Part shown: piece after piece, positions 6,984 to 12,452 of the stretch | Layout of the letters: the number at the start of each line of letters is the position of its first letter | Numbering within the stretch: position 1 is the stretch's first letter | Source of the DNA: Christensenella sp. UBA3857 | Lineage (GTDB): Bacteria; Bacillota; Clostridia; Christensenellales; CAG-138 | Length of the DNA stretch: 12,492 bases | Reading direction: 5' to 3' | Assembly (NCBI GenBank): GCA_002392505.1 | Contig: DGHD01000010.1 | Location: 13,830 to 26,321 of the forward strand | The notes under the pieces: model-generated | The model's database searches: none | What the model was told of the DNA's origin: nothing | The model's input: only the letters and a program-made list of their open reading frames with translations | Translations under genes and position numbers: made by a program

Positions 6984-8143
6984 TGACAGCATCCCCCGAA
7001 AACACCGAATATCTTTTGAGCGTGCTCCGCGCCGTAATAAACGGCTCGGCTGCGCCTTCCCCGCGGGACGGCGTCGATCTTGTCGAGGTCTATCACATAG
7101 CGGAGCAGCACCGTCTTGCCGCTATGGCGTATCACGGGCTTTATAAGCTCGGGCTTTCCGACAGGACGATGGAGCTTTTCCGCTACTCCCAGCGCGCCCA
7201 CATGAAGCGCGCGCTGCTTGCGGAAAGCGAATTCTGCCGCATAAGCGCCGCGCTTGAGATGCGCGGGATCGAATACTGCCCGATAAAGGGCTGGTTCACC
7301 CGCCGCCTTTACCCCGAGCCCTCCATGCGCGTTATGCACGATATCGACGTGCTGATACACTCGGAAGACGCCCCGACCGTAAAGGACGTCATGGACGGCT
7401 TCGGCTATGAGTGCGTGCGCTTCGGCGTGAGCGAGGACGACAGCTACCGCCGCCCCGGGCTTTACGTGGAGTTCCATCGCGAGCTCGATATAAAGGAAGC
7501 CTCCGGCGCAGATTTCGCGCACGATCCCTGGGCGCTGACCGTGCCCGTTTCCGGCTGTATGCGGCGTCTCGAGGACTCGGAGGGCTATCTTTACACCATC
7601 GCCCACGCCATGAAGCACTTCGCTTCGAGCGGTACGGGATTAAGGACGCTGATAGATATTTACCTCTTCCTTGAAAAAGCGGAGCTCGACCGCGCCTATA
7701 TCGAGCGCCGCGCGGATGAGATCGGTATTTCGCGCTTCATGCAGTGCATGGAGAAGGCGGCGCGCTGTGCTTTCGGCGGCGAGACGCCGGATGAAGATAC
7801 GAAGAAGATAATCGATTTCATAATAAGCTGCGGCGTTTCGGGCGATATGGACCGATGGCGCACCTCACAGCTCGTAAGGAGCGGTCCCGGCAGGCTCAAG
7901 GGCTCGAAGGCTTCCTACCTCCTCTCGCTGCTCTTCCCCTCCCCGAAAAAGATGCGCTTCGAGTACAAGGTGCTCTTCAAGGCGCCGTGGCTGCTGCCGT
8001 TCACGTACGTCGCGCGGTTCTTCTCGCTCCTTTTCGGCGGCAAGGGGCGCCTCGCCAAAGGCAAGGCAAGGTTCGACTCCCTCAAAACCGAGGACGCGAA
8101 CGCCCTGCGCGAGATCTACACGATCGCGGGTATTGAAAAATGA
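6983..8143 (+). CDS. Nucleotidyltransferase family protein (NTP_transf_5 type)
   Basis: A 386-residue protein matching the uncharacterised nucleotidyltransferase family NTP_transf_5 (PF14907) by pattern. It has IEYCPIKGWFTRRLYP, then RVMHDIDVLI with the likely metal-binding D120 and D122, then VEFHREL around H165, and a conserved-looking HAMKHF in the middle. The C-terminal part is basic and contains a hydrophobic stretch (about 333-353, PWLLPFTYVARFFSLLFGG) that might touch the membrane. Members often sit in surface-polysaccharide loci, but none has a well-established substrate that I can cite. The start is the ATG whose A is the last base of the preceding TAA. No clear ribosome binding site is visible, so termination-reinitiation is likely. 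It ends in an ATGA overlap with tatD. The fold assignment is good; the reaction is unknown. Confidence 0.82.
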   Translation: MTASPENTEYLLSVLRAVINGSAAPSPRDGVDLVEVYHIAEQHRLAAMAYHGLYKLGLSDRTMELFRYSQRAHMKRALLAESEFCRISAALEMRGIEYCPIKGWFTRRLYPEPSMRVMHDIDVLIHSEDAPTVKDVMDGFGYECVRFGVSEDDSYRRPGLYVEFHRELDIKEASGADFAHDPWALTVPVSGCMRRLEDSEGYLYTIAHAMKHFASSGTGLRTLIDIYLFLEKAELDRAYIERRADEIGISRFMQCMEKAARCAFGGETPDEDTKKIIDFIISCGVSGDMDRWRTSQLVRSGPGRLKGSKASYLLSLLFPSPKKMRFEYKVLFKAPWLLPFTYVARFFSLLFGGKGRLAKGKARFDSLKTEDANALREIYTIAGIEK

Positions 8144-8916
8144 GGATATTCGACACTCATGCGCATATTTCCGACACGCGCTTCGATATCGACCGCGAGG
8201 CGCTTATCGATCGGCTTAAAGAAAAAGACGTAGAGCTTATCGTCGACGTCGGGTGCGACCTTCGGGACGTATCGAAGACGCTTGAATTGACCGAGCGGTA
8301 CCCCTTCTTTTACGGCGCCGTCGGCATGCACCCGCACACCGCGGAGTATTTCGGTCCCGAAATGGCGGACGGGCTCGCGCGCCTTTTGGAAAGACCGAAG
8401 ATCGTCGCCCTCGGCGAGATCGGGCTCGACTATTATTACGACCTCTCCCCGCGCGATGTCCAGCGCAGGGTCTTCGACGAGCAGCTCTCCATCGCCGCCC
8501 TAAAAGGGCTGCCGGTCATACTGCACGTCAGGGACGCGATAGGCGAAAGCCTCGACATACTCCGCGCGCACAAGCGGGAACTCATTGAAAACGGCGGCGT
8601 TATGCACTGCTTTTCGGGCAGCGTCGAAAGCGCGCGCGAATGTCTCGAGCTTGGGCTTATGATCGGCTTCGGCGGGTCGCTCACGTTCAAGAACAACCGC
8701 CGCGGAGTCGAGACCGCCGAATTCGTGCCTCTCGACCGCTTCGTGTTCGAGACGGACTGCCCCTACCTCGCGCCCGTTCCCCATCGCGGCGAAAGGAACG
8801 ACCCCTCCATGATCGCGCTCGTCGCCGAAAAATTCGCCGAGATAAAGGGGATCACCCCCGACGAAGCCGCCGATATCGCGTTTAAAAACGGCATGAAGCT
8901 GTTCAGGCTCGGGTAA
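8140..8916 (+). CDS. tatD: TatD family metal-dependent deoxyribonuclease
   Basis: TatD/YcfH-type TIM-barrel hydrolase of 258 residues, the usual length. Family members are metal-dependent DNases (3'-5' exonuclease activity is reported for E. coli TatD) implicated in DNA repair and turnover. The two-metal site is complete: H7 and H9 in DTHAH, H64 in GMHPH, E93 in GEIGLDYY, H129 in LHVR, H156 in HCFSG, and D206 in ETDCPYLAP. The start overlaps the upstream stop (ATGA), so translation is coupled to the nucleotidyltransferase gene. In many Firmicutes tatD instead lies between metG and rnmV/ksgA, so this placement behind a sugar phosphomutase and a nucleotidyltransferase is less common. It is the last gene of the operon before the terminator region. 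Confidence 0.95.
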   Translation: MRIFDTHAHISDTRFDIDREALIDRLKEKDVELIVDVGCDLRDVSKTLELTERYPFFYGAVGMHPHTAEYFGPEMADGLARLLERPKIVALGEIGLDYYYDLSPRDVQRRVFDEQLSIAALKGLPVILHVRDAIGESLDILRAHKRELIENGGVMHCFSGSVESARECLELGLMIGFGGSLTFKNNRRGVETAEFVPLDRFVFETDCPYLAPVPHRGERNDPSMIALVAEKFAEIKGITPDEAADIAFKNGMKLFRLG

Positions 8917-9093
8917 GGAGGCCTTTTAGGACGATACGACCCTTCGGGTCAAGATATAAACGCAGGCGTTTTCGATATACGCTCGCGCGTTCGATATGCG
9001 CCCGAAGGCGCATGAAACAGCCCTCATCCACCTTTTGCAGCGTGCAGCTTCTCTTTGCATTTTCTGTGTGCCTCGTGAACCTAAATGAACAAC
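8917..9093. other. Intergenic region after tatD with small inverted repeats
   Basis: No gene is seen. It holds GACCC-TTC-GGGTC (8938-8950), a palindromic AAACGCAGGCGTTTT (8958-8972) whose 15 nt recur in the terminator at 9114-9128, and a perfect 7-bp hairpin ATGCGCC-CGAA-GGCGCAT (8996-9013). The first two may help to end the tatD operon, but their U-tracts are short or absent. The motif (G/C)GCG-TT-CGATAT-(A/G)CGC occurs twice, near 8967-8983 and 8987-9001. Confidence 0.5.
9013..9032. repeat. Dispersed 20-nt repeat (first copy)
   Basis: TGAAACAGCCCTCATCCACC here and TGAAACATCCCTCATCCACC at 12453-12472 agree at 19 of 20 positions in the same orientation. Both lie in gene-free sequence next to hairpins, as expected of a short dispersed intergenic element. 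Confidence 0.7.
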
Positions 9094-9130
9094 AAAACGC
9101 CCGCGTTTCGATAAAACGCAGGCGTTTTTT
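9094..9130. terminator. Bidirectional intrinsic terminator between the tatD operon and rnpB
   Basis: Arms of 15 nt (9094-9108 and 9114-9128) pair across a 5-nt CGATA loop with a single imperfect position: C-A when read on the plus strand, G-U when read on the minus strand. The plus-strand transcript runs into TTTTTT at 9125-9130, and the minus-strand transcript into TTTTGTTGTT. It therefore serves both convergent units. Confidence 0.82.
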
Positions 9131-9133
9131 GTA

Positions 9134-9472
9134 TCGAGCAAGCCGTAAGCCGAGTTCTGTTTATGTGACCATCTATCTTGGCAGCGCGTTGCCGCGCGGC
9201 TCCAGCGATTACGGGGAGCGTGACGGACAGCCATTAAATGCTCCCATTTCAATCTTGCTCCGGGTGGGGTTTACAGGGACGCGGCGCGTCTCCGCACCGC
9301 CGGTGGGCTCTTACCCCGCCTTTCCATCCTTACCGCATAATGCGGCGGTTTATTTCTGTTGCACTTTCCTTAAAGTCGCCTTCACCGGACGTTATCCGGC
9401 ACCCTTGTCCTGTGGAGCTCGGACTTTCCTCACAATCATTCAAAGGATTGCGCGGTCACTTGGCTTACTCGA
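9134..9472 (-). ncRNA. rnpB: RNase P RNA (class A-like)
   Basis: Catalytic RNA of RNase P, which matures the 5' ends of tRNAs, ~339 nt. On the minus strand it begins with P1 (GAGTAAGCC) and P2 (GTGACC), then a P3 hairpin (5-bp stem), then the universal GAGGAAAGTCCGAGCTC core (P4 5' strand). The specificity domain is recognisable by GTGCAACAG, AAACCGCC and GGTAAGAGC-like GGGTAAGAGCCC. Then come GTAAACCCCACCCGGAGCAAG, P16 (GGGAGC/GCTCCC), and the 3' end GGTCAC...ACAGAACTCGGCTTACGG closing P2, P4 and P1 (GGCTTGCTC). P1 pairs over 11 bp with one G-U. The GTAAACCCCACCCGGAGCAAG block is typical of class A rather than the Bacillus class B. The 3' side of L15 reads CGT, without the usual GGU. The gene follows the zinc-ribbon gene in the same direction, as in many Firmicutes. 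End positions are estimated from P1. Confidence 0.96.
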
Positions 9473-9474
9473 TC

Positions 9475-9480
9475 ATTTTA
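9475..9480 (-). promoter_or_regulatory. Possible -10 element of rnpB
   Basis: TAAAAT on the minus strand lies about 7 nt before the GAG that opens P1, the right distance for a -10. The sequence 16-18 bp further upstream has no good -35. The corresponding position in front of the partial second copy (GGAATT) does not look like a -10. Confidence 0.4.
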
Positions 9481-9518
9481 TTATTTTGAGAAAAACCTGT
9501 TTGCGTTCCTGTTTCCTA

Positions 9519-9636
9519 TCGCAGACGCTGCCGGGAATTGACTCGCAGGTGCGTTTTTCCGGTCTCGGTTTATCGCAGTATCGCGCCTGTCGCGGCGCTC
9601 CCGCGCTGACCCGCGCGGCTCCCTTTGGTCGCGATC
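9519..9636 (-). repeat. Intergenic repeat element, copy A (between the two rnpB 5' ends)
   Basis: The minus-strand segment 9579 to 9542 (beginning ACTGCGATAA, ending CCTGCGAG) aligns without gaps to plus-strand 12350-12387, with 30 of 38 positions identical. Flanking sequence (GGGAGCG...GCGAC...GGCG, about 9605-9585) also resembles 12322-12341. A second shared motif, CCGGCAGCGTCTGCGA (9534 to 9519), matches 12320-12335 at 15 of 16 but lies on the other side of the core in this copy. No coding frame is credible. Together with 9473-9518 it fills the 164-bp gap between rnpB and the duplicated rnpB end. Confidence 0.7.
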
Positions 9637-9699
9637 GGAGCTCGGACTTTCCTCACGGTAATTATCTCATACCGCGCGGTCACTTGGCTTACTCGATCA
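9637..9699 (-). pseudogene. Partial second copy of the rnpB 5' end (P1, P2, P3, P4 5' strand)
   Basis: Two blocks identical to rnpB, 19 nt (9637-9655 = 9414-9432) and 25 nt (9675-9699 = 9451-9475), flank a hairpin that differs: CGGTA/TACCG here against CAATC/GATTG in the gene. That hairpin is P3, so the copy holds the 5' strands of P1, P2 and P4 with a complete P3. After the GAGGAAAGTCCGAGCTCC core the sequence is unrelated to RNase P RNA, and no 3' partner strands follow except those of the intact gene. It is a truncated duplicate, not a second enzyme; paired changes in P3 suggest descent from a functional but diverged rnpB. Confidence 0.85.
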
Positions 9700-9720
9700 A
9701 TTCCTTTTTAGCTTTCCACC

Positions 9721-9772
9721 TCATCAGTCAGCCTCGCTTCGTTCGGCTGGCAGCTTCCCCTCAAGGGGAAGC
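9721..9772. repeat. REP-like intergenic double hairpin
   Basis: CAGCC (9729-9733) pairs with GGCTG (9745-9749). It is followed by a perfect 9-bp stem, GCTTCCCCT (9753-9761) with AGGGGAAGC (9764-9772). I recognise the CAGTCAGCC...CAGCTTCCCCTCAAGGGGAAGC type as a common dispersed element in gut Clostridia genomes; that is from memory, not a search. It sits 14 bp after the zinc-ribbon gene, without a T-tract on either side, so it is a poor intrinsic terminator. Confidence 0.65.
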
Positions 9773-9786
9773 CGGATCGAGAGCGA

Positions 9787-10506
9787 TCACTCGTCTCTGC
9801 AGAGGATCCTCGCGCAGTTTTCGCACTCGATTATCCCGTTGCCGGAGGCGAATTTCTTTATCGTATTCATCGGCAGGCTCATCCCGCAGCCGGAACAGCG
9901 ATTGTCCGTGACGCGGGCGACGGGGTTTGGATATTTCTTCTTGATCGTTTTATAGCGCTTCAGAAGCTCCGGCGAGAGCTGCGCGCCTATCCTTTCCACG
10001 TCTCTTTCCGCCTTATCGATGACGGGCTTCCTTTCCATGCGCTCGGTCTCGACGACGGTCTTCGCAGCCTCGTAATCGCGCTTGGTCTTCGCGCCCTTCT
10101 GATAGGTCTCCTTTATGGCTTCGGTGGTCTTCTTGATCCATTCCTGCGTTTCGGAGAGGGACTTTTTAAGCGAATTCACCCTCTCGAGCAGCTTTTCCAT
10201 GGACTTTCTGCTCTCGGTGATCTCGGCGGCGGTGCACTCCTCGTCCTCGAGCATTATGTTGAGATCGTCCTGCTCGAGGTCGTATTCCTTGAGCAGCGCC
10301 TCAAGCTTCTGCGTGCCCGCGGCAAGCTCCGCTTCCTTTTCCTTGACGCCCGTTTTGTAGGAGTCGATCTTCTCCGTCTGCTCCATGAGCACCTTGCGGA
10401 GCTTCCTGAGCTTCTGCCTCTCCGGAGTGGATTCGAGTTCCTTCTGAAGCTTGTCGAGCTCCATTTCGGCTTCCTGATACTTCCAAATGATTTCAGCCTG
10501 TGTCAT
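9787..10506 (-). CDS. Coiled-coil protein with C4-type zinc ribbon (zf-RING_7 / CdsZ-like)
   Basis: A 239-residue protein. Residues 1-180 are almost entirely charged heptad-like helix (a long coiled coil). A C-terminal zinc ribbon follows, with C204-x2-C207 (CSGCGMSLP) and C228-x2-C231 (CENC), and an extra C236. This is the DUF164/zf-RING_7 family, found in most Firmicutes and Actinobacteria next to a Nif3-like gene and often upstream of rnpB. Its role is not settled, though a regulatory or nucleic-acid-binding function is usually suggested. The start is the ATG at 10506; the nearest purine-rich site, GAAGG, lies inside a hairpin. It is 63 bp downstream of the Nif3-like gene on the same strand and probably cotranscribed with it. 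rnpB follows beyond the repeat region. Confidence 0.92.
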   Translation of the reverse strand: MTQAEIIWKYQEAEMELDKLQKELESTPERQKLRKLRKVLMEQTEKIDSYKTGVKEKEAELAAGTQKLEALLKEYDLEQDDLNIMLEDEECTAAEITESRKSMEKLLERVNSLKKSLSETQEWIKKTTEAIKETYQKGAKTKRDYEAAKTVVETERMERKPVIDKAERDVERIGAQLSPELLKRYKTIKKKYPNPVARVTDNRCSGCGMSLPMNTIKKFASGNGIIECENCARILCRDE

Positions 10507-10515
10507 AGTCTATCG

Positions 10516-10537
10516 TGCCTTCTTTTTGAGGAAGGCA
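10516..10537 (-). promoter_or_regulatory. Hairpin covering the ribosome binding site of the zinc-ribbon gene
   Basis: On the minus strand TGCCTTC (10537-10531) pairs perfectly with GAAGGCA (10522-10516) around the 8-nt loop CTCAAAAA. The 3' arm contains GAAGG, the only ribosome-binding-site-like sequence upstream of the ATG at 10506, about 11 nt away. If the stem forms, it would hide that site. No T-tract follows, so it is not an intrinsic terminator. Confidence 0.45.
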
Positions 10538-10569
10538 TCCTTTCCCGGCAAAATTCGCCGATAATTAAC

Positions 10570-11331
10570 TTATTCCGGTATGCGGAGCGGCGTTTCGGCT
10601 TCGGAAATGATGAATTCCGCCTCGCAGCCGAGCGCCTTCAGCCTTTCGACGAGCGGCTCCAGCACCACGCGCTCCGTTTCGTAATGCCCGGCGGCGATAA
10701 GATTCACGCCCGCGTGGATCGCCTCGATCGCCTCGTTATGCTTCACCTCGCCCGTGACGAGCACGTCCGCGCCCTCCGCCGCGGCAAAGGGGTATTCCGA
10801 CCCGCCCGAGCCGCCGCAGACCATTATCCTTTTGACCTGCTTCTCGGGCCCCGCGATGCGGACGGAGGTGTGAAGGACTGCCTCGACCTTCTTTGCGAAG
10901 GCGGAGAACGCCATGCTCTCCTCAAGCTCGCCCACCCGCAAAAGCCCTTCCGGCTCAACGGGCTTCTCGTTCTTTATGCCGAGCAGACGGCAGAGCGTCG
11001 TATTGACGCCGCCCTCGGCGCAGTCGAGATTCGTGTGCGCGGCGAACATGCCGACGCCGTTCCTGATGAGCTTATAGACCGGCGCGGTGACGGGATCGTC
11101 CGGCGAAATGCGCTTGACCGCGCGGAACAGCAGAGGATGATGCGTAAGCACCAAATCGCAGCCGAGCCTTATCGCCTCGTCGACAACGGGAATCGTGCAG
11201 TCGAGCGCGACGAGCACCCTTTCGAGCTCCTTTTTCTCCGTGCCGACGATAAGCCCGGGGTTGTCGAAATCGAACGCAAGCTCCCTCGGAGCTATCGATT
11301 CCATCGCCGAAAGCAGTTTTTCAAGCTTCAT
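10570..11331 (-). CDS. Nif3-like dinuclear metal centre hexameric protein (YqfO/YbgI family)
   Basis: A 253-residue Nif3/DUF34 protein, often annotated as GTP cyclohydrolase 1 type 2 although the true cellular role is unsettled. The two-metal site is complete: H64 and H65 (THHPLLF), D103 (HTNLD), H216 and E220 (GHYETE). The short length shows it lacks the PII-like insertion found in B. subtilis YqfO (about 370 residues). The N-terminal signature reads FDFDNPGLIVG, where W-D-N-x-G is more common (Phe for Trp). The start ATG lies 11 bp inside the end of trmK, preceded by AAAGG in the trmK coding sequence, so translation is coupled. The trmK / Nif3-like / zinc-ribbon order is a conserved Firmicute arrangement, which supports the assignment. 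Confidence 0.94.
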   Translation of the reverse strand: MKLEKLLSAMESIAPRELAFDFDNPGLIVGTEKKELERVLVALDCTIPVVDEAIRLGCDLVLTHHPLLFRAVKRISPDDPVTAPVYKLIRNGVGMFAAHTNLDCAEGGVNTTLCRLLGIKNEKPVEPEGLLRVGELEESMAFSAFAKKVEAVLHTSVRIAGPEKQVKRIMVCGGSGGSEYPFAAAEGADVLVTGEVKHNEAIEAIHAGVNLIAAGHYETERVVLEPLVERLKALGCEAEFIISEAETPLRIPE

Positions 11332-12040
11332 AAGTCCGACCTTTCATTGCGTCCATAAGCGCGTCGACCCGCTCGATCTCAATAACGAGGGGGGCGGGAT
11401 CCTTCCCCCGCGCACGCGCCTTTTCAAGCTCGCGCGCATAGACGGCGCGGTAATGCTCAAGCAGGGGCATAAGCTCCCCGGGGTGCTCCTCTGCCGCGAT
11501 CCAGCCGAAGCGGAACCAATCCTTCGGGAACCAATCGGGGACCGTATTAACGCCCTTCGGCACGGCGGCGATCACCTGGTAGAAGCGTTTGCCTTCCTTC
11601 ACGACCCTTTCGTCCGTAATGCCGTAACCGTTTTTGAAGAGGTATTCCCTCAATTCCGCCTCGCCCCGCATGGGCTGCATGACTATCCTTTCGGCGCGCG
11701 CGGCGGCGAGTGCGTCCTTATCCAGTATGCGGGCGATCAGCTCCCCGCCCATGCCGCAGACGGCGATGGTGTAGGGCGGCTCCTCCGCAGCGGCGGCAGC
11801 GAGACCGTCGCAGCAGATCACGGTCATCTTTTCGGATATGCCGAGCCTTTTTGCAAGCCTTTCCGCCTTCCTTGCGGAGACGGGGCTTATATCCGAAGCA
11901 AGCGCATAATCCGCCGCGCCCGTGAGTACGGCGGCGGCTGAAAGGAAGCCGTGATCGCAGCCGACGTCGGCAAGCGTTTCGCATCTACCGATCAGCGCGA
12001 GCACCGTCTTCAGCCTTTCATCCAGCCTGTCAAAGCGCAT
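11321..12040 (-). CDS. trmK: tRNA (adenine(22)-N1)-methyltransferase TrmK
   Basis: A SAM-dependent Rossmann-fold methyltransferase that modifies A22 in the D-loop region of certain tRNAs. With the start chosen it has 239 residues. Motif I is LADVGCDHG (23-31), the acidic end of beta2 is D50 (ASDISP), and GMGGELI (96-102) is the distinctive TrmK loop replacing the common NPPY. A helical, charged C-terminal segment (about 190-235) matches the family coiled-coil extension. Two in-frame ATGs exist, at 12052 and 12040. The promoter (-10 at 12065-12060) would start transcription around 12053, leaving the first ATG at the very 5' end. The second follows GTGGAAG and gives MRFDRLDERL, close to the family N-terminus, so I prefer it. 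It heads the minus-strand operon. Confidence 0.93.
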   Translation of the reverse strand: MRFDRLDERLKTVLALIGRCETLADVGCDHGFLSAAAVLTGAADYALASDISPVSARKAERLAKRLGISEKMTVICCDGLAAAAAEEPPYTIAVCGMGGELIARILDKDALAAARAERIVMQPMRGEAELREYLFKNGYGITDERVVKEGKRFYQVIAAVPKGVNTVPDWFPKDWFRFGWIAAEEHPGELMPLLEHYRAVYARELEKARARGKDPAPLVIEIERVDALMDAMKGRTYEA

Positions 12041-12059
12041 ACTTCCACTCATAAATTAT

Positions 12060-12088
12060 ATAGTAACATAAGGAGAGGGATAAGTCAA
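12060..12088 (-). promoter_or_regulatory. Promoter of the trmK operon
   Basis: On the minus strand TTGACT (12088-12083) is followed after exactly 17 bp by TACTAT (12065-12060). An overlapping TATAAT lies just downstream (about 12061-12056), but its spacing from TTGACT would be 22 bp. Transcription should begin about 12053, only a dozen bases before the preferred trmK start. Confidence 0.65.
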
Positions 12089-12092
12089 GACA

Positions 12093-12210
12093 TTAGGACG
12101 CACAGGCGAGCAGCGCGAGAAGCACTCAAGTTTTTAGGACGCACGTTAAGCGAGCGAATGCGAGAAGCACACAAGTTATTAGGATGCACGCCAAGCGAGC
12201 AGCGCGAGCC
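12093..12210. repeat. Three imperfect tandem repeats of 41-45 bp
   Basis: TTAGGAYGCAC begins at 12093, 12134 and 12179. Each is followed by GCGAGC, a short spacer and GCGAG; the first two continue with AAGCAC and CAAGTT. Spacing (41 and 45 bp) and sequence vary, with no spacer/repeat division as in CRISPR. The third unit diverges after about 12208. No coding frame is evident. TTTTAGGACG also occurs at 8924-8933 after tatD. Confidence 0.7.
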
Positions 12211-12239
12211 CGCAAGGACGACGAGAAATGCATGCAAAT

Positions 12240-12430
12240 TTCGAGGAGTCCGGCGCCCGCGCCGCGAGAGCGAGAGCGTTAAAAATCGTAACGGTGTTAC
12301 GATTTTAGCGAGCGCCCCGCCGGGAGCGTCTGCGACCGGCGAGGGGGGAACTGCGATAACGCAACAACGGAAAACCGCTCCTGCGAGACATATCCGAGTT
12401 TGTATGCACGCTGTAACATCAGTGTTACGG
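12240..12430 (+). repeat. Structured intergenic repeat element, copy B
   Basis: Gene-free sequence with several inverted repeats: GGCGC-CC-GCGCC (about 12252-12263), an 11-bp stem (12282-12306), CGCCGG/CCGGCG (12318-12323 with 12336-12341), and CTGTAACA/TGTTACGG (12411-12418 with 12423-12430). The core at 12350-12387 matches copy A upstream of rnpB on the opposite strand (30 of 38). Density of pairing and recurrence point to a small dispersed element that forms structured DNA or RNA. I cannot assign it to a known family. Confidence 0.6.
12282..12306. terminator. Perfect 11-bp inverted repeat, terminator-like
   Basis: AAAATCGTAAC (12282-12292) and GTTACGATTTT (12296-12306) are exact reverse complements around a GGT loop. 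The four terminal A/T bases give a U-tract on both strands, so it could terminate transcription from either side. It is not adjacent to any gene end seen here and may simply be part of the repeat element. Confidence 0.5.
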
Positions 12431-12452
12431 AGTTGGGAAGCAAAAGCTTATC

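Noticed and set aside
9753..9772. Intrinsic terminator for the zinc-ribbon gene
   Set aside because: The 9-bp stem is strong but has a very tight loop and no T-tract on either strand; it fits a dispersed intergenic repeat better.
9012..9911. A 299-codon open frame on the plus strand across the rnpB region
   Set aside because: It is antisense to RNase P RNA and to the end of the zinc-ribbon gene, has no ribosome binding site, and its translation reflects rRNA-like/RNA sequence and repeats, not a protein family.
12093..12230. CRISPR array
   Set aside because: Units are only partly alike along their whole length, spacing is irregular, there are no unique spacers of constant length and no cas genes in the window.
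12243..12257. GAGGAGTCCGGCGCC as another RNase P P4-like core at the start of repeat copy B
   Set aside because: The match to GAGGAAAGTCCGAGCTCC needs gaps, P1-P3 are absent before it, and the length is too short to separate from chance; kept only as a point to test in other copies.
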